64,000 nt of DNA from Erinaceus europaeus (GCF_950295315.1 NC_080168.1:66659254-66723253); one strand, 5' to 3'. Numbered from the stretch's first letter, positions 1-11,505 are shown. The notes: a model not told the origin generated them from the sequence alone. Numbers and translations: made by a program.

Positions 1-135
1 GGAACTGGGGAGACAGCATATGTGTTACGCAAAATGACTTTAGTGCGCGAGGCTCTGATGTTGCAGGTTCAGTCTTTAGCACCACCACAGCCAGAGCTGA
101 GCAGGGCTCTGGTAAGTAAAGCAAAACAAACACCC
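1..135 (+). repeat. SINE type C (cut by window start)
   Basis: GGGGAGACAGCATATG head and CAGAGCTGAGCAGGGCTCTG 3' part, followed by an A-rich tail. Confidence 0.8.
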
Positions 136-635
136 TCAAACTAAAGTAAAATCATGGGAGGAATTTGAGATGACTTCACTGCTGGATAGGTCCAAGCTTA
201 TACAGTACAGAACTCTGCACGTGCACTTACCCATAATGCACATGGAAAACCCTCAGGGAGTGTGGGACTGTGATGCTGCTTTATTACAACGACATTATAA
301 TGAAGTGGGGCCTTCTTCAGCCTCCTGTCTCTCCTCTGCGCCTCAGTCAACCAGGTGCCATTCACTTTTTGCTTGGTTCTTTCCTGATACAACAGGTGTG
401 AGACTGGTTGTTCTTGGCAGGATGTACCTGACCGAGAGTTCTGCCATCTCACATTTTGTTCATCCTTCCTGAGTAGTTTGACGCCTTTATAGCTGGCAGC
501 ATTTTTCTGTTTGCAAGATGAGTTTATAACTACCACTCTCTCCCCATCTTCCACCAAAGTAATCAGTAACTTTCCTATCTGATAGCTTACTACAGCAATT
601 AAGTATATCTGTTCTTCAATTAGAAAAACAATTGT

Positions 636-776
636 GGGATGGGGGGTAGATAGCATAATGGCAAAGATAGCAAAGACACTTTTGTATCTGAGGCTCCAAA
701 CTCCCATATTCAATCCCCCAGACCACCATAAGCCAGAGCTGAGCAGGGCTCTGACAAAAAAAAAAAAAAAAAAAAG
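636..776 (+). repeat. SINE type C
   Basis: Head TAGATAGCATAATGGC, ending AGCCAGAGCTGAGCAGGG and a 21-base A-tail. Confidence 0.85.
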
Positions 777-828
777 ATTGTGTTTTAATAGTATTTAACA
801 AATCTTTCTTTTAGAAAAAGAAAATTCT

Positions 829-965
829 TGGGGCCACGTGGTGGTGCACCTGGCCAAACGCTGACATTACACATTTCCACCTGCAAGGGGAAAGCTTTAT
901 GGGTGGTGAAGCAGGGCTACAGGTGTCTTTCTGTCTCTCCTGTTTTGTTTTGTTTTTTTTTTAAA
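829..965 (+). repeat. SINE type A
   Basis: GGCCACGTGGTGGTGCACCT head and GTGAAGCAGGGCTACAGGTG body. Confidence 0.8.
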
Positions 966-1914
966 GTGCTTGATGAGCAGGTGGGTGTGAAGGGAGTTCA
1001 GGATGCCAGCAAAAAGGGATTTGTGGGCCCTGGGAGTGGGTCAGAGGGGCACAGCTCACACCTTACTATGCATAAGGCTTTCTAGCCGTGGAATCATGAG
1101 GGAGCCCCAGGGATGGTGAAGTAAAGCTGAAGTGCGTCTCCTTTCTGTCTGTCTCTCCCTGGCAGGATACAGAGTGGAAACTGACCCAGAAGTCCACTTG
1201 GGAGTATTATGCATGCTTAAGGCTCTGGATTCAGCCCCAGCACTGCGTCAAGTACAAACAAGCAAAGAAGGGGGAAGCTTGGTTAAGTCTGGCTGCTCTG
1301 GGGGAGCAAAAGAGGCTAAGGAAGAAGTAACTGGGCAGAATTATTAATTGAGTTTACAAAAACACATGGGGAAGGTCAAAGCAGCTGTCTGGTGGGCTGA
1401 GAAGAGTGTTCCCTGTCTTGTGGCCGGGCTTTGTGGGGTCCCAGCTGCTCTTGCACAAACACAGACTCAGGACTGTGGACAGATTCCCGCAAGGTCAGCT
1501 GGGGTCTGTTCAGGGAGTTGACAGGAGGAGGCCGAACAGTAGTGCTTGCCTCAGCTGTTCAGGGCTGGCCTGTTCCACACTGTGGGTGGAGAGAGGGCCG
1601 CTCACATCAGATACACAACGAGGGGTCAGATTGGAGAAGCCCCCAGTAGACAGAACTGGTTCAGCCCAGAGCGAGCAAAGCCTTAGGGAGTTTGTGCAGT
1701 GCAAGCCAGGCTGCACAGCTGCTCTCTGCTCTCCCAAATCATGCCCCAAAATGCTGTAGAAGGTCACTTTTAACCAACCCCCTGACAAGTGGAAAGGCCA
1801 CAGGGCTTGCACATCCCCTGAAGGCTGGCCAGACAGGCTCTGGAACAGGGCAAAGGGCACAGAGGCCCCCTCTAAGCTCTGCTGCTTAGGTTCCAGACTG
1901 ACATTCATTTAATT
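966..1914. other. No gene or clear repeat seen
   Basis: Frames on both strands are short and lack family resemblance; 1035-1160 and 1195-1260 may be badly decayed SINEs. The same holds for 136-635, 2640-3150 and 3373-4025. Confidence 0.5.
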
Positions 1915-2036
1915 AATTTTTTTTCCTAGAGCCCTGCTCAGCTCAGGCTTATGGTGGTATGGGGCATTGAACCTGGGACTTTGGAGACACAGGCATGAGA
2001 GTCTCTTTGCATAACCACTGTGCTACTCCTACCCCA
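1915..2036 (-). repeat. SINE type C
   Basis: Reverse-oriented copy: poly(T), AGAGCCCTGCTCAGCTC, ATTGAACCTGGGACTTTGG, then the head end. Confidence 0.85.
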
Positions 2037-2094
2037 AGACTGACATCTACATGGAGGAATTGCTGAGGTCAAGAAGTGCCTGGAGTGGGAGTGT

Positions 2095-2287
2095 GGGGGC
2101 TGGTGGGGGTGCACCTGGTTAAGTGCACACATTACCATGCACAAGGACCCGGGTTCAAACTTCCACCCGGTCCCCACCTGCAGGAGGGAAGCTTCTTAAG
2201 TAGTGAAGCAAATCTGCAGGCCTCTCTTTTTCTTCCCCCATTCCCTTTCCCTCTCAATTTCTCTCTGTCCTATCAAATTAAATAAAG
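2095..2287 (+). repeat. SINE type A
   Basis: Full head GGTGGGGGTGCACCTGGTTA to AATTAAATAAAG tail. Confidence 0.85.
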
Positions 2288-2627
2288 ATTCTTTTTTTTA
2301 ATCTTTTTCCTCCAGGGTTATCGCTGGGGCTCGGTGCCTGCACTAAGAATCCACTGCTCCTGGAGGCTATTTTTTCCATTTTGTTGCCCTTGTTGTTGCA
2401 TTTGTTGTAGTTGTCATTGTTGTCACAGCTTCTGCTGTTGTTGGGTAGGACAGAGAGAAATGGAGAGAGGAGGGGAATACAGAGAGGGGGAGAGAAAGAC
2501 AGAACCTGCAGACCTGCTTCACCGTTTGTGAAGTGACCCCCCTGCAGGTGGGGAGCTGGGAGCTTGACCCAGGATCCTTAGGCCGGTCCTTGCACTTTGC
2601 GCCATGTGCACTTAACCCAACTCCCAG
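2288..2627 (-). repeat. SINE type B with 3' hairpin module
   Basis: Reads CCTCCAGG..TCCTGGAGG, then the GTTGTTG-rich tail and reversed body (GACCTGCTTCACC), ending TTAACCCAACTCCC. Confidence 0.88.
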
Positions 2628-3150
2628 TTTTTTTTTTAAAGGAAGTATCTGGGGGAACACAGATACTGCTGCACCAAGCCAGAACACATGTTCCCCAGGC
2701 ACACGTTTCCCAAGATATGGGGGGAGGGGAAATTGTTGCACTAGAAATATGAGTGATAATGGGTAGGTGTGGCTTAGAAAGGAGATGAAGGCAGGCCTTG
2801 GGGTTTATACAAACTTGTGTTATGGGCATGGTGACTCTGCCGAGGAGGACTTGCCATCATCTGAGAAAATGTCTCTCACTCCTTCTCTCTTGACCCATGT
2901 GTACTCTGATATGTGGGTGCTCTCAGTTCTCCTGAATAAAGTTTAAAATGCATGAAAATCATGCTTTCTCCTCAGTTCTTTGTTGGGTTTATCTGTGACC
3001 AAATCTTTAACCATGTGGGGAACATTCTTGGCCATTTCCTTCTCCTAATACAGAATCATGGTCAACCATGTTCCAGGAAGACCAGTGTTTACTGAGGCAA
3101 AGGAGGGAAGGAGAAGAGAGAAGATACAGTCTTTACAGGCATGTAGACCT

Positions 3151-3372
3151 GAGAGACGGAGAGAAGAGAGAGGAGGAGAGGAGAGAGTAGGAGTGAAGGG
3201 AGAGGGAAGAAAGAGGAGAGAGAGAAGAAGAGAGGAGAGGAGAGAAGGGAGGGGAGGGGAGGGGAGGAGAGGAGAGGAGAGGGGAGGGGAGGGGAGGGGA
3301 GGAGAGGAGAGGAGAGGAGAGGAGAGGAGAGGAGAGGAGAGGAGAGGAGAGGAGAGGAGAGGAGAGGAGAGA
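3151..3372 (+). repeat. Purine tract, mainly (GGAGA)n
   Basis: Uninterrupted purines for most of 220 bp, clean GGAGA pentamers from about 3300 to 3368. Confidence 0.95.
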
Positions 3373-4025
3373 TGAGGGTCCCAATTCTTGGTCTTTTAAC
3401 TTTCATAGTGGTTGCAGGGATAGAGGGGACCCTGAGGGGACTCATGCCAGCCTTGTCTACAGGTGCACTCACCTGCTTTGTGTTATCAGTGGGCAGGTGG
3501 AGGGGTTGCTGGGGCGAGATGCAGACACAGTGATGCTTCTGGGCCCTGCTCCAGGCTGCCTTCAGGGAGCAGGGGAGGGGATGCTAATGTCCTTCCTCCA
3601 GTCCTTCCCTTAAGCAGCCCCCTAATAGCTCTCACTACATAAACCGTCCATCTGGAAACCCCCCACTAGGCCTCGGCTCCCCATCACTGTGGGGTCTCCC
3701 CACTGGCAGTCTGCTCCTCTCTCCACAGCAGATTCTGTTTAGCCCTGGGTGTCTGGTTTCAGTCTTGACCAGGCCTAGCTAGATTCTGACAGGTCTCACC
3801 TGCTAAGTTTCCACTGGGAATCTGGGATGTGGGAATCATAGCGTCTGGTCTCTGCAGTTGTGTGGCACAGAACATGGAGCTCAAGAGAAATGCTGTCAGC
3901 AGAGAGGTGTGGTGTGAATTCCACGGGGCCTGAGGTGCAGGCTCTCAGCTTCTGGGGACCGGTCATATCTGTCTGTATCTGTTTACAGAAGCAAGATTGA
4001 TGGTGCTCTGCCATCTCTCCTCTGT

Positions 4026-4125
4026 CCCTTTCCTTTCCTTTCCTTTCCTTTCCTTTCCTTTCCTTTCCTTTCCTTTCCTTTCCTTTCCTTTCCTTTCCTT
4101 TCCTTTCCTTTCCTTTCCTTTCCTT
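4026..4125 (+). repeat. (TTTCC)n pentanucleotide microsatellite
   Basis: About 19 near-perfect CCTTT units at the poly(T) edge of the adjacent SINE. Confidence 0.95.
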
Positions 4126-4129
4126 TTCT

Positions 4130-4845
4130 TTTTGCCACCAGGATTATCACTGGGGGTCAGTGCTGGCACTCCAAACAAATCTACTGCTCCCACTGGCCGC
4201 CTTTTCCTTTTTTCTTTTCTTTTTCTATTTTATTTGACAGGACAAAGAGAAATTGAGAGGGGAGGGGAAGACAATGAGAGAGACAGAGAGATGGGCCAGG
4301 TGGTGGTGCACCTGGTTAAGCGCACATGTCATAATGCACAAGGACCCAGGTTCGAGCCTCTTGTCCCCACCTGCAGGGGAAAAGCTTTGCTAGTGGTGAA
4401 GCAGGGCTGCAGGTGTCTTGCTCTGTTTCCCTATCTCCCTCTTCCCTTTCGACTTAATGGCTGTTTCTTTCTTTCTTTCTTTTTTTTTAAGATTTTATTT
4501 ATTTGTTTGTTTATTTATTTATTTATGAAAAAGAAGGAGACAGAAATAACCAAATATCACTCTGGTGCATGAGCTGCCAGGGATTGAACTCAGGACCTCA
4601 TGCTTGAGAGTCAGTGCTTTATCCACTGCGCCACCTCCCAGACCATGACTTCTTGCTGTTTCTATCCAATAAATAAATAAAGATAATAAAAGAGAGAGAA
4701 CAAGAGAGACCCCTGCAGATCTGCTTTGCCGTTTGTCAAATGTCCCCCCTGCAGGTGGGGAGCAGGGGCTTGAACCTGGATCCTGTGCTGGTCCTTGCAC
4801 TTAGTACTATGTGCACCTAACTGGGTGCACCACTGCTCAGCCCTA
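4130..4845 (-). repeat. Three-level SINE nest
   Basis: A - strand SINE (4130-4288 and 4686-4845) is split by a + strand type-A SINE (4289-4487 and 4647-4685), itself split by a - strand type-D SINE (4488-4646). The type-D copy is flanked by short GCTGTTTCT repeats. Confidence 0.8.
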
Positions 4846-4902
4846 TCACAGTGTCTCTCTGTCTCTATTCAATAAATAAATAAATAAATAAACATATTTT
4901 TA

Positions 4903-5150
4903 AAAAGTGCAAAGCGCAAGGACTGGCCTAAGGATCCTGGTTTGAGCCCCTGGCTCCCCACCTGCAGGGGAGTCGCTTTACAGGTGGTGAAAGAGGTCTG
5001 CAGGTGTCTATCTTTCTCTCCCCCTCTCTGTCTTCCCCTCCTCTCTCCATTTCTCTCTGTTCTATCTAACAATGACGACACCAATAACAACAACAACTAC
5101 AACAACAATGAAAAACAACAAGGGCAACAAAAGGGAAAATTTTTAAAAAA
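4903..5150 (+). repeat. SINE type B, first of a head-to-tail train
   Basis: 5'-truncated, from TGCAAAGCGCAAGGACTGG to the AACAACAAGGGCAACAAAAG tail. Confidence 0.85.
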
Positions 5151-5177
5151 TTGTTTTTAATTTAAAAAAAAAGATCT

Positions 5178-5532
5178 CCAGGAATCGACGGTAGTGCAGC
5201 GGGTTAAGCGCACAAGGCGCAAAGCGCAAGGGCCGGTATAAGAATTCCGGTTCGAGCCCCCGGCTCCCCACCTGCAGGAGGTTGCTTAACAAGTAGTGAA
5301 GCAGGTCTGGAGGTGTCTATCTTTCTCTCCTCCTCTCTGTATTCCCCTCCTCTCTACATTTCTCTCTGTCCTATCCAACAACAACAATAGCTATGACAAC
5401 AATAACAACTACAACAAGCACAACAATAACAAGGGCAACAAAATGGGAAAAACAGCCTCCAGGAGCAGTGGATTCATAGTGCAGGCACTGAGCCCCAGCA
5501 ATAACCCTGGAGGCAAAAAAAAAAAAAAAAGA
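5178..5532 (+). repeat. SINE type B with hairpin module
   Basis: Complete head GGTAGTGCAGCGGGTTAAGC; the 3' module has GCCTCCAGG (5455) and CCTGGAGGC (5506), then poly(A). Confidence 0.88.
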
Positions 5533-5539
5533 TCTCTCT

Positions 5540-5885
5540 GGGGGCCGGGTGGTAGCGCAGTGGGTTATTAAGCACTCATGACGCAAAGCGCAAGGACCTG
5601 CATAAGGATCCCGATTCAAGCTCCCAGTTCCCCACCTGCAGAGGGCTCACTTCACAAGCGGTGAAGCAGGTCTGCAGGTGTCTATCCTTCCTCATTTCTG
5701 TCTTTCCTTCCTCTCTTAATTTCTCTCTGTTCTACCCAACAACAACAGCAGCAATGACAACAACAACAATAATAATAATAAGGAGGGCAACAAAATGGGA
5801 AAAAATAGCCTCCTGGAGCAGTGGATCAGTGGATGCATAGTGCAGGAAGGCACTGAGCCCCAGCAATAACCCTGGAGGCAAAAAG
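5540..5885 (+). repeat. SINE type B with hairpin module
   Basis: Head GGTAGCGCAGTGGGTTATTA; 3' module GCCTCCTGG..CCTGGAGGC; abuts the next copy. Confidence 0.87.
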
Positions 5886-6150
5886 GGGGGGTCGGGTGGT
5901 AGCGCAGTGGGTTAAGCACATGTGTTAGACGCAAGGACTGGCGTAAGGATCCCGGTTCGAGCCCCGGATCCCCACCTGCAGGGGGGGGGGTCGCTTTCAC
6001 AGGTGGTGAAGCAAGTCTGCAGGTGTCTACCTTTCTCTCCCCGTTTCCCCTCCTCTCTCCATTGCTCTGTCCTATCCAACAACGATGATATCAACAACAA
6101 CAGAAGGGAAACAAATGGGGAAATAAATAAATATTAAAAATTTAAAAAAA
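5886..6150 (+). repeat. SINE type B, last of the train
   Basis: Head GGTAGCGCAGTGGGTTAAGC, ending AAATAAATAAATATT; lacks the hairpin module. Confidence 0.87.
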
Positions 6151-6775
6151 TCTCTGCTGAGAGAAACCAGTGCACCATCCAGCATATGCAGTGCTAGAGC
6201 TCGAACCCAGGACTTCAGGCATGCAAGTCCTACGATCTGCCCACTGGCCCGTGTGACAGCCAGCAGGACCTTCCTGCAAGTTCCCCTGCTGACCGCCCTG
6301 GCTGTCCAGTGTTCTGTGACCTGGCTCGTGGCTCAGCCAGAGAGCAGATGCTGTGGCCAGGCGGTGGTTTTCCAGGTAGAGCACACACACACAGCGGGGA
6401 TGCTTAGTCCCTGGGTTCAACCTCCCCCAGCAATGCTTATTGCTGGAGGGAGCATGTGCCTGGGTCTGCTTCTCCCCTCCCCTTCTAGGGGTGTACTGCA
6501 GCTTTGCTGCCAGGAGGTGGCAGCAGATGGAGGAGCATTGGATACGTGGGCGCCCCAACACCCCCATCAGCGGGTGAGAGGGCGGGGGGGGGGGGCAGCT
6601 CAGAGCACTGCACTCCCACTCACTTGTGCTTCTGAATCAGTTTCAGAGGCGCTGGGAAGTTATTTTACTGACAGAGCCAGGGCTCGTGTCCCCGTGATTC
6701 ACTGCTCCCTTATACAGGTCGATAGGAAGGGACTGTGGGGAGAGAGACAGACAGGTAGGTGGGAGTAGGGAAGTG

Positions 6776-6776
<1 letters not shown>

Positions 6777-6819
<43 letters not shown>

Positions 6820-6892
6820 CCACAGCACCAAAGTTTCATCCAGCACCTCTAGCCTGACAAGTACACATACTACTTGGTGAGTTTTTTCTTTC

Positions 6893-6947
<55 letters not shown>
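6777..6947 (+). repeat. (GA)n and (CTTT)n microsatellites
   Basis: GA dinucleotides at 6777-6817 and CTTT tetramers at 6888-6947, the latter the tail of the next SINE. Confidence 0.92.
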
Positions 6948-7062
6948 ACCAGAGCACTGCTCAGCTCTGGCTGATGGTGGTGCAAGAGGATTGAACCTGG
7001 GACTTCAGAGCAATAGGCAGGAGAGTTTCTTTGCATAACCATTATTCTATGTATTCCCCTGC
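6948..7062 (-). repeat. SINE type C
   Basis: ACCAGAGCACTGCTCAGCTC and GGATTGAACCTGGGACTTC, reversed. Confidence 0.85.
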
Positions 7063-7110
7063 CCCACCGCCCCCCCCCCCCCAGCTATCTTTCTAACCTG
7101 ACTTACTTAT

Positions 7111-7350
7111 TTTTTTTACCATTAGGGTTGTTGCTGGGGCTTGATGCCTGCACAATTCCATGAATCCCTGAAACCATTTGTTTTCCCTTCTCTTTTTTTC
7201 TTTTATTTTTTTGATAGAGGGTGAGAAACAGAGGGAGAGGAGAGATGCCTGCAGCCCTGCTTCACTGTTTGTGAAACTACCTCCTGCCCAGGTGGGGATG
7301 AACCTGGGCCCTTGGTTATGGTGATGTGTGCATTCTACCTGGCCATCCAT
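7111..7350 (-). repeat. SINE type A with 3' module
   Basis: CCATTAGGGTTGTTGCTGGG at the 3' end and GCAGCCCTGCTTCACTG in the body. Confidence 0.78.
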
Positions 7351-7379
7351 CATCTGTCCCTCTAGTCTTACTAGTCTTA

Positions 7380-7722
7380 CTTTTTTTTTTTTTTGCTTCC
7401 AGGGTTATTGCTGGGGCTCAGTGCCTGCACCACAAATCCACTGCTCCTGGAGGCTTTTTTCCCTTTTGTTGCCCCCCTTTTAAAATCTTTGTTGTGGTTA
7501 TTATTATTATTATTAATGTTGCTGGATAGGACAGAGAGAAATGGAGAGAGGAGGGGAAGACAGAGGGGGAGAGAAAGACAGACACCTGCAGACCTGCTTC
7601 ACCACTTGTGAAGCGATTCCTCTGTAGGTGGGGAGCCAGGAGCTTGAACCAGGATTCTTACGCTGGTCCTTGCGCTTTGTGCCACCTGCGCTTAAACTGG
7701 TGCGCTACTGCCCAACTCCCAA
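7380..7722 (-). repeat. SINE type B with hairpin module
   Basis: GCTTCCAGG..CCTGGAGGC, then the body GACCTGCTTCACCACTTG. Confidence 0.87.
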
Positions 7723-7780
7723 AACTTAAACAATCTTTAATGCAAACCAGAAAAACTTAAACAGCCTTTAATGGGAACCA

Positions 7781-7905
7781 GGGTTTTTTTTTTTTTTTTC
7801 TTTGTTCAGCTCTGGTTTATGGTGGTGCTGTGAACTGAACTTGGGACCTCAGAGCATTGGGTAGGAGAGCCAGTTTGCATAACCTTTCTCTATCTCTCTG
7901 GGCTT
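7781..7905 (-). repeat. SINE type C
   Basis: Poly(T), TGTTCAGCTCTGG, then TTGGGACCTCAGAGC. Confidence 0.78.
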
Positions 7906-7946
7906 GGTCCCTGCACAATGACTGTACTACTCCTAGTGACATTAAA

Positions 7947-8690
7947 AATTTTTTTTCTTATTATCTTTGTTTATTTATTGGATAAAGACAGCCAGAAATT
8001 GAAAAGGGAGGGGTTGATAGAGAGGGAGTGTTAGGTCCGGTTATCCAAGGAAGACACCAAGAGACAAGAGTGATGCAGAAAGCACAATCTTTATTGCTAG
8101 CCGGGCTAGGGCTGAAGACTATACACAGACACAGCTGTACTAGGTGCTCGACCCCCACCCTAAGTTTTACTAAGGTTTATATAGGGCTCAGAATACATAG
8201 CCTACATGACAAAGCTCAGCTCTACATAGTGATTGATTACATGACAGTTTTACAATTGTAGTTACCTATTACATACGTATGGGGGAAGTGAGGGGGGTTT
8301 TCTTTTACAACCTTTTGGTTATCTCTTTTCCTGACTCCAGGCTCCGGGAGACGTTTTCCCAAGGTCTGGCCTGTGGTTATCTCTTACTTCACAGACTCAA
8401 GGGTCTGCAGTTGGTAACAGCCCCAAATTCTGAGTCATTCTTCTATCTGGGAACTCAGGTCTGTTTTGTAATTACGTACTTTTACTTAACCCTTGTGTTT
8501 TTAGAATCTATATCTATTTATCTTTCAGTTACCAAGTTTTGCTAAATTCCCACAGGAGAAAGACAGAGACACCTGCAGCCCTGCTTCACCACTCACAAGG
8601 CTTTCCCCCTGCAGGTGGAGACTGGGGGCTTGAATCTCGGTCCTTGCACATTGTAACATGTGCACTCAACCAGATGCACCAGCCCTTCTC
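7947..8690 (-). repeat. SINE type A split by the LTR at 8029
   Basis: TTGGATAAAGACAGCCAGAA before and CACCTGCAGCCCTGCTTCAC after the LTR form one copy. Confidence 0.85.
8029..8554 (-). mobile_element. Solo ERV LTR (526 bp), 4-bp TSD
   Basis: Bounded by TGTTAGGTCC...TTCCCACA and GGAG duplications (8025-8028, 8555-8558), splitting a - strand type-A SINE (7947-8028 and 8559-8690). On the - strand TATATAAA (about 8180) lies upstream of AATAAAGATTG (about 8090). A 4-bp duplication is typical of gammaretrovirus-like class I elements. Confidence 0.87.
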
Positions 8691-8695
8691 CCCCT

Positions 8696-9015
8696 TTTTT
8701 TTTTTAACCAGAGACCTGCTCAGCTCTGGCTTGTGGTGGTGGTGTGTGTATGGAGGGAGGGAGGTATGGGTGGGGGGCAGTTTGCACCTAGGACTACAAA
8801 GCCTCAGGCACGAGAGTCTCTTGGCCTAACCATTATGCTATCTCCCCCACCCATAGGCCAAATGGCTATTTTTTTTTCTTCCCTTTTATTTGATAGGACA
8901 GAGAGACATTGAAAGAGACGGTGGGAGAGGGAGAGAGACAGAGAGACACCTGTAGACCTGCTTCACTCCTTGTGAAGCTTCCTCCCTGCCATTGGGGACC
9001 GAGGGACTGAACCCC
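8696..9015 (-). repeat. SINE type C (8696-8855) and type A (8868-9015)
   Basis: Two adjacent reversed copies: GAGACCTGCTCAGCTCTGG, then TTGATAGGACAGAGAGAC with CACCTGTAGACCTGC. Confidence 0.8.
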
Positions 9016-9138
9016 AGGAAAAGGGAAGTCAGTGAAAAAAAGCCACGACACCCCGGGTGCAGGAAAATGGAGCTTATTGGTGCCTGACCCAGAATTAGCT
9101 CATGTTATATACATTTTCTGGGCCTCTTATTTCAGTGG

Positions 9139-9139
<1 letters not shown>

Positions 9140-9179
<40 letters not shown>

Positions 9180-9495
9180 GCCTCCAGGGTTATCACTGGG
9201 GCTCAGGGCCTGCACTATGAATCCACTGCTCCTGGAGGCTGTTTTATCCACTTTGTTGGCCTTGTTGTTATTGTTGTTACTGCTGTTGTTGTTGGATAGG
9301 ACAGAGAGAAATGGAGAGAGGAGGGGAAGACAGAGAAGGGGAGAGAAAGATAGACACCTGCAGACCTGCTTCACCACCTGTGAAGTGATCCCCCTGCAGG
9401 TGGGGAGCCGGGGGCTCAAACCAGGATTCTTGAGCCGCTCCTTATGCTTTGCACTATGTGTGCTTAACCCGCTGCGCTACCGCCCAGCTACTGCC
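9140..9495 (-). repeat. (TC)n and SINE type B with perfect 9-bp hairpin
   Basis: After TC dinucleotides (9140-9173) the copy opens with GCCTCCAGG at 9180-9188 and CCTGGAGGC at 9231-9239, which pair perfectly, then tail and body. Confidence 0.88.
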
Positions 9496-9512
9496 TGGAG
9501 TTTCTCTCTTTT

Positions 9513-9664
9513 TAAAAAATATTTTATTTATTGATTCATGAGAAATGATAGGAGTGAGAGAAAGAACCAGGCATCACTCTGGTACATGTGCTGCTGGGGA
9601 TTGAATTTAGGACCTCATGCTTGAGAGTCCAATGCCTTATCCACTGTGCCACCTTCCAGACCAC
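9513..9664 (-). repeat. SINE type D
   Basis: ATTTTATTTATTGATTCATG, AAAGAACCAGGCATCACTC, ATCCACTGTGCCACC. Confidence 0.87.
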
Positions 9665-9916
9665 AGGAGTTTCTCTTTTATACTGTAACAGTACACAAAG
9701 AAAGGTGGCAGTGTAATGATTCACAGTAGAATCTGGGAGGACCAGGGGGTAGGAAGAGGTAGTGAAAAGCTTAAAATCCCTCAAGGCCATACAAACGCTG
9801 GAATTGAAGGGGGTTTAAACTTAGAATTGATAGATGGCCTAAAGATATAGTACAAATATTTGCATTTATCTTTACACACGATTATCACCTGGGCCTTGCA
9901 CATTAAAATGTATGCT

Positions 9917-10170
9917 CAAGGTTAAGCACAGGTGGCGCAAAGCACAAGGACCAGTGTAAGGATCCCGGTTCAAGCCCCCAGCTCCCCACCTGCTGGGGAG
10001 TTGCATCACAAGCAGTGAAGCAGGTCTGCAGGTGTCTATCTTTCTCTCCCCCTCTCTGTCTTCCCCTCCTCTCTCCATTTCTCTCTGTCCTATCCAACAA
10101 CAATGACATCAATGGTGACTACAACAATAAAACAGCAAGGGCAACAAAAGGGAATAAATTTTTAAAAAAT
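9917..10170 (+). repeat. SINE type B
   Basis: GGTTAAGCACAGGTGGCGCA to GGGCAACAAAAGGGAATAAA. Confidence 0.87.
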
Positions 10171-10379
10171 GTATGCTCAAGCAGGGGTGTCCACGCGGGC
10201 CAGGGCTGTTCCCAGGACCCTGAGCTCCCCGGGCGGCACCTGCCTGACAGCTTCTGTTTTGTGTGTATGGCTTCCAGGTGAGATGTGTGCAGCTAAATAC
10301 GCAGCTATGGGCAGTGCTCACACATGCTGTCTCTCAACTACTGCATCCCTTCCCTCCCCTTCTCCAAGGACTGAGCTTT

Positions 10380-10806
10380 GGGGCAGGGAGACAGTCACCA
10401 GAAGAGCACACGTTACCATGCACATGGACCTGGGTCCAAGTCTTGGCACTGCATGGCAGTACCCTGTACAGCAATGGGGGAAGCTCCATGGATGGCAGAG
10501 CAGAGCAGAGAGTGTCTTCTCTCTCCTTCTATCAGTCCCTGCCCTCTCAATTTTTCTCTGTCCTGTAAAAAAGAGAGAGAGAAAGGAAGGAATGAAAGAC
10601 GAGAGAGAAAGAAAGAAAAGAAAAGAAGAGAAAAAGGCTGGGCTGTGGCACACCCAGTAGAATGCACCCATCGCCATGGTGCAAGGATCAGGGTTCAAGC
10701 CTGTAAGGGGACACGTCACAGCTCTGGAGGAGTGCTGCAAGTGTCGCTCTTTCTCCTGCTCTATCCCCCCTTTTCCTTGTGATGTCTCTGGCTCTGTCCA
10801 AGAAAA
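10380..10806 (+). repeat. Two old tRNA-like SINEs in tandem
   Basis: 10380-10625 (AGAGCACACGTTACCATGCA) and 10636-10806 (GGCACACCCAGTAGAATGCA) share a layout like type A but are more diverged; AT-rich DNA follows to about 10900. Confidence 0.6.
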
Positions 10807-10913
10807 TAATAATTATATATATGTCATATATGTAATAAATATATATTATGTATACATAAATATATAAAATATAGTGTATATACTATATAAATATATATTA
10901 TTTTTATTTTATT

Positions 10914-11505
10914 TTATTTCCCTCCAGGGTTATTGCTGGGGCTCAGTACCTGCACTACAAATCCACTGCTCCTTGAGGCCCATTTTTTCCTTTTAGTAGC
11001 CTTTGTTGTTTATCATTGTTGTTATTGCTGTTGTTGTTGTAAGATAGGACAGAGAGAAATCGAGAGAGGAGGGGAAGACAAGAGGGGACTTCCAAACATG
11101 AGGTTCTGAGTTCAATCCCCAGTATTATCACGTGACAGAGGGATATTCTGGTTCTCTTTCTTCCTCTCTCTCCTGGATAAATCTAAAAGAACAAAAAAAG
11201 GCATTTCTAAAAAAAAGAAAAAGAAAACATGGCTTCCAGTGGATTCCTTGTGGAGGTACCGAGCCCCAGCAATAACCCTAGTGGCAATGAAAAATTAATA
11301 GGTACATAAAGGTCTTGCTTGTCACAGCTTTCCCCTGTGTTGGAGCGCTGGCGCAGTCAGTAGATCACACACACATTACCATTCACAAGGACGAGGGTTC
11401 AAGCCCCCCTGGTACCCACCTGCAGGAGGGAAGCGTCTCTCCCTGTTTCCGCTTTCCTGCTGAACGTCTCTATCAAAAATAAATAATTAAATTTTAAAGA
11501 GAAGA
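10914..11505 (+). repeat. SINE fragments B(-), D(+), B 3' module(+), A(+)
   Basis: 10914-11083 reversed type B; 11092-11200 type D without its head; 11228-11300 an isolated B 3' module (GTACCGAGCCCCAGCAATAA); 11338-11505 type A. They fill the space up to the BICD1 promoter. Confidence 0.75.

Noticed and set aside
3058..3375. RREERRGEER-type frame and its SPLLSSPLL mirror (also at 61296-61750)
   Set aside because: Translations of the (GGAGA)n tract, which has no stops in any frame.
5178..6150. Regularly spaced repeats that could suggest a CRISPR-like array
   Set aside because: Units are SINE copies of about 250-350 bp in a mammalian genome, not short repeats with unique spacers.
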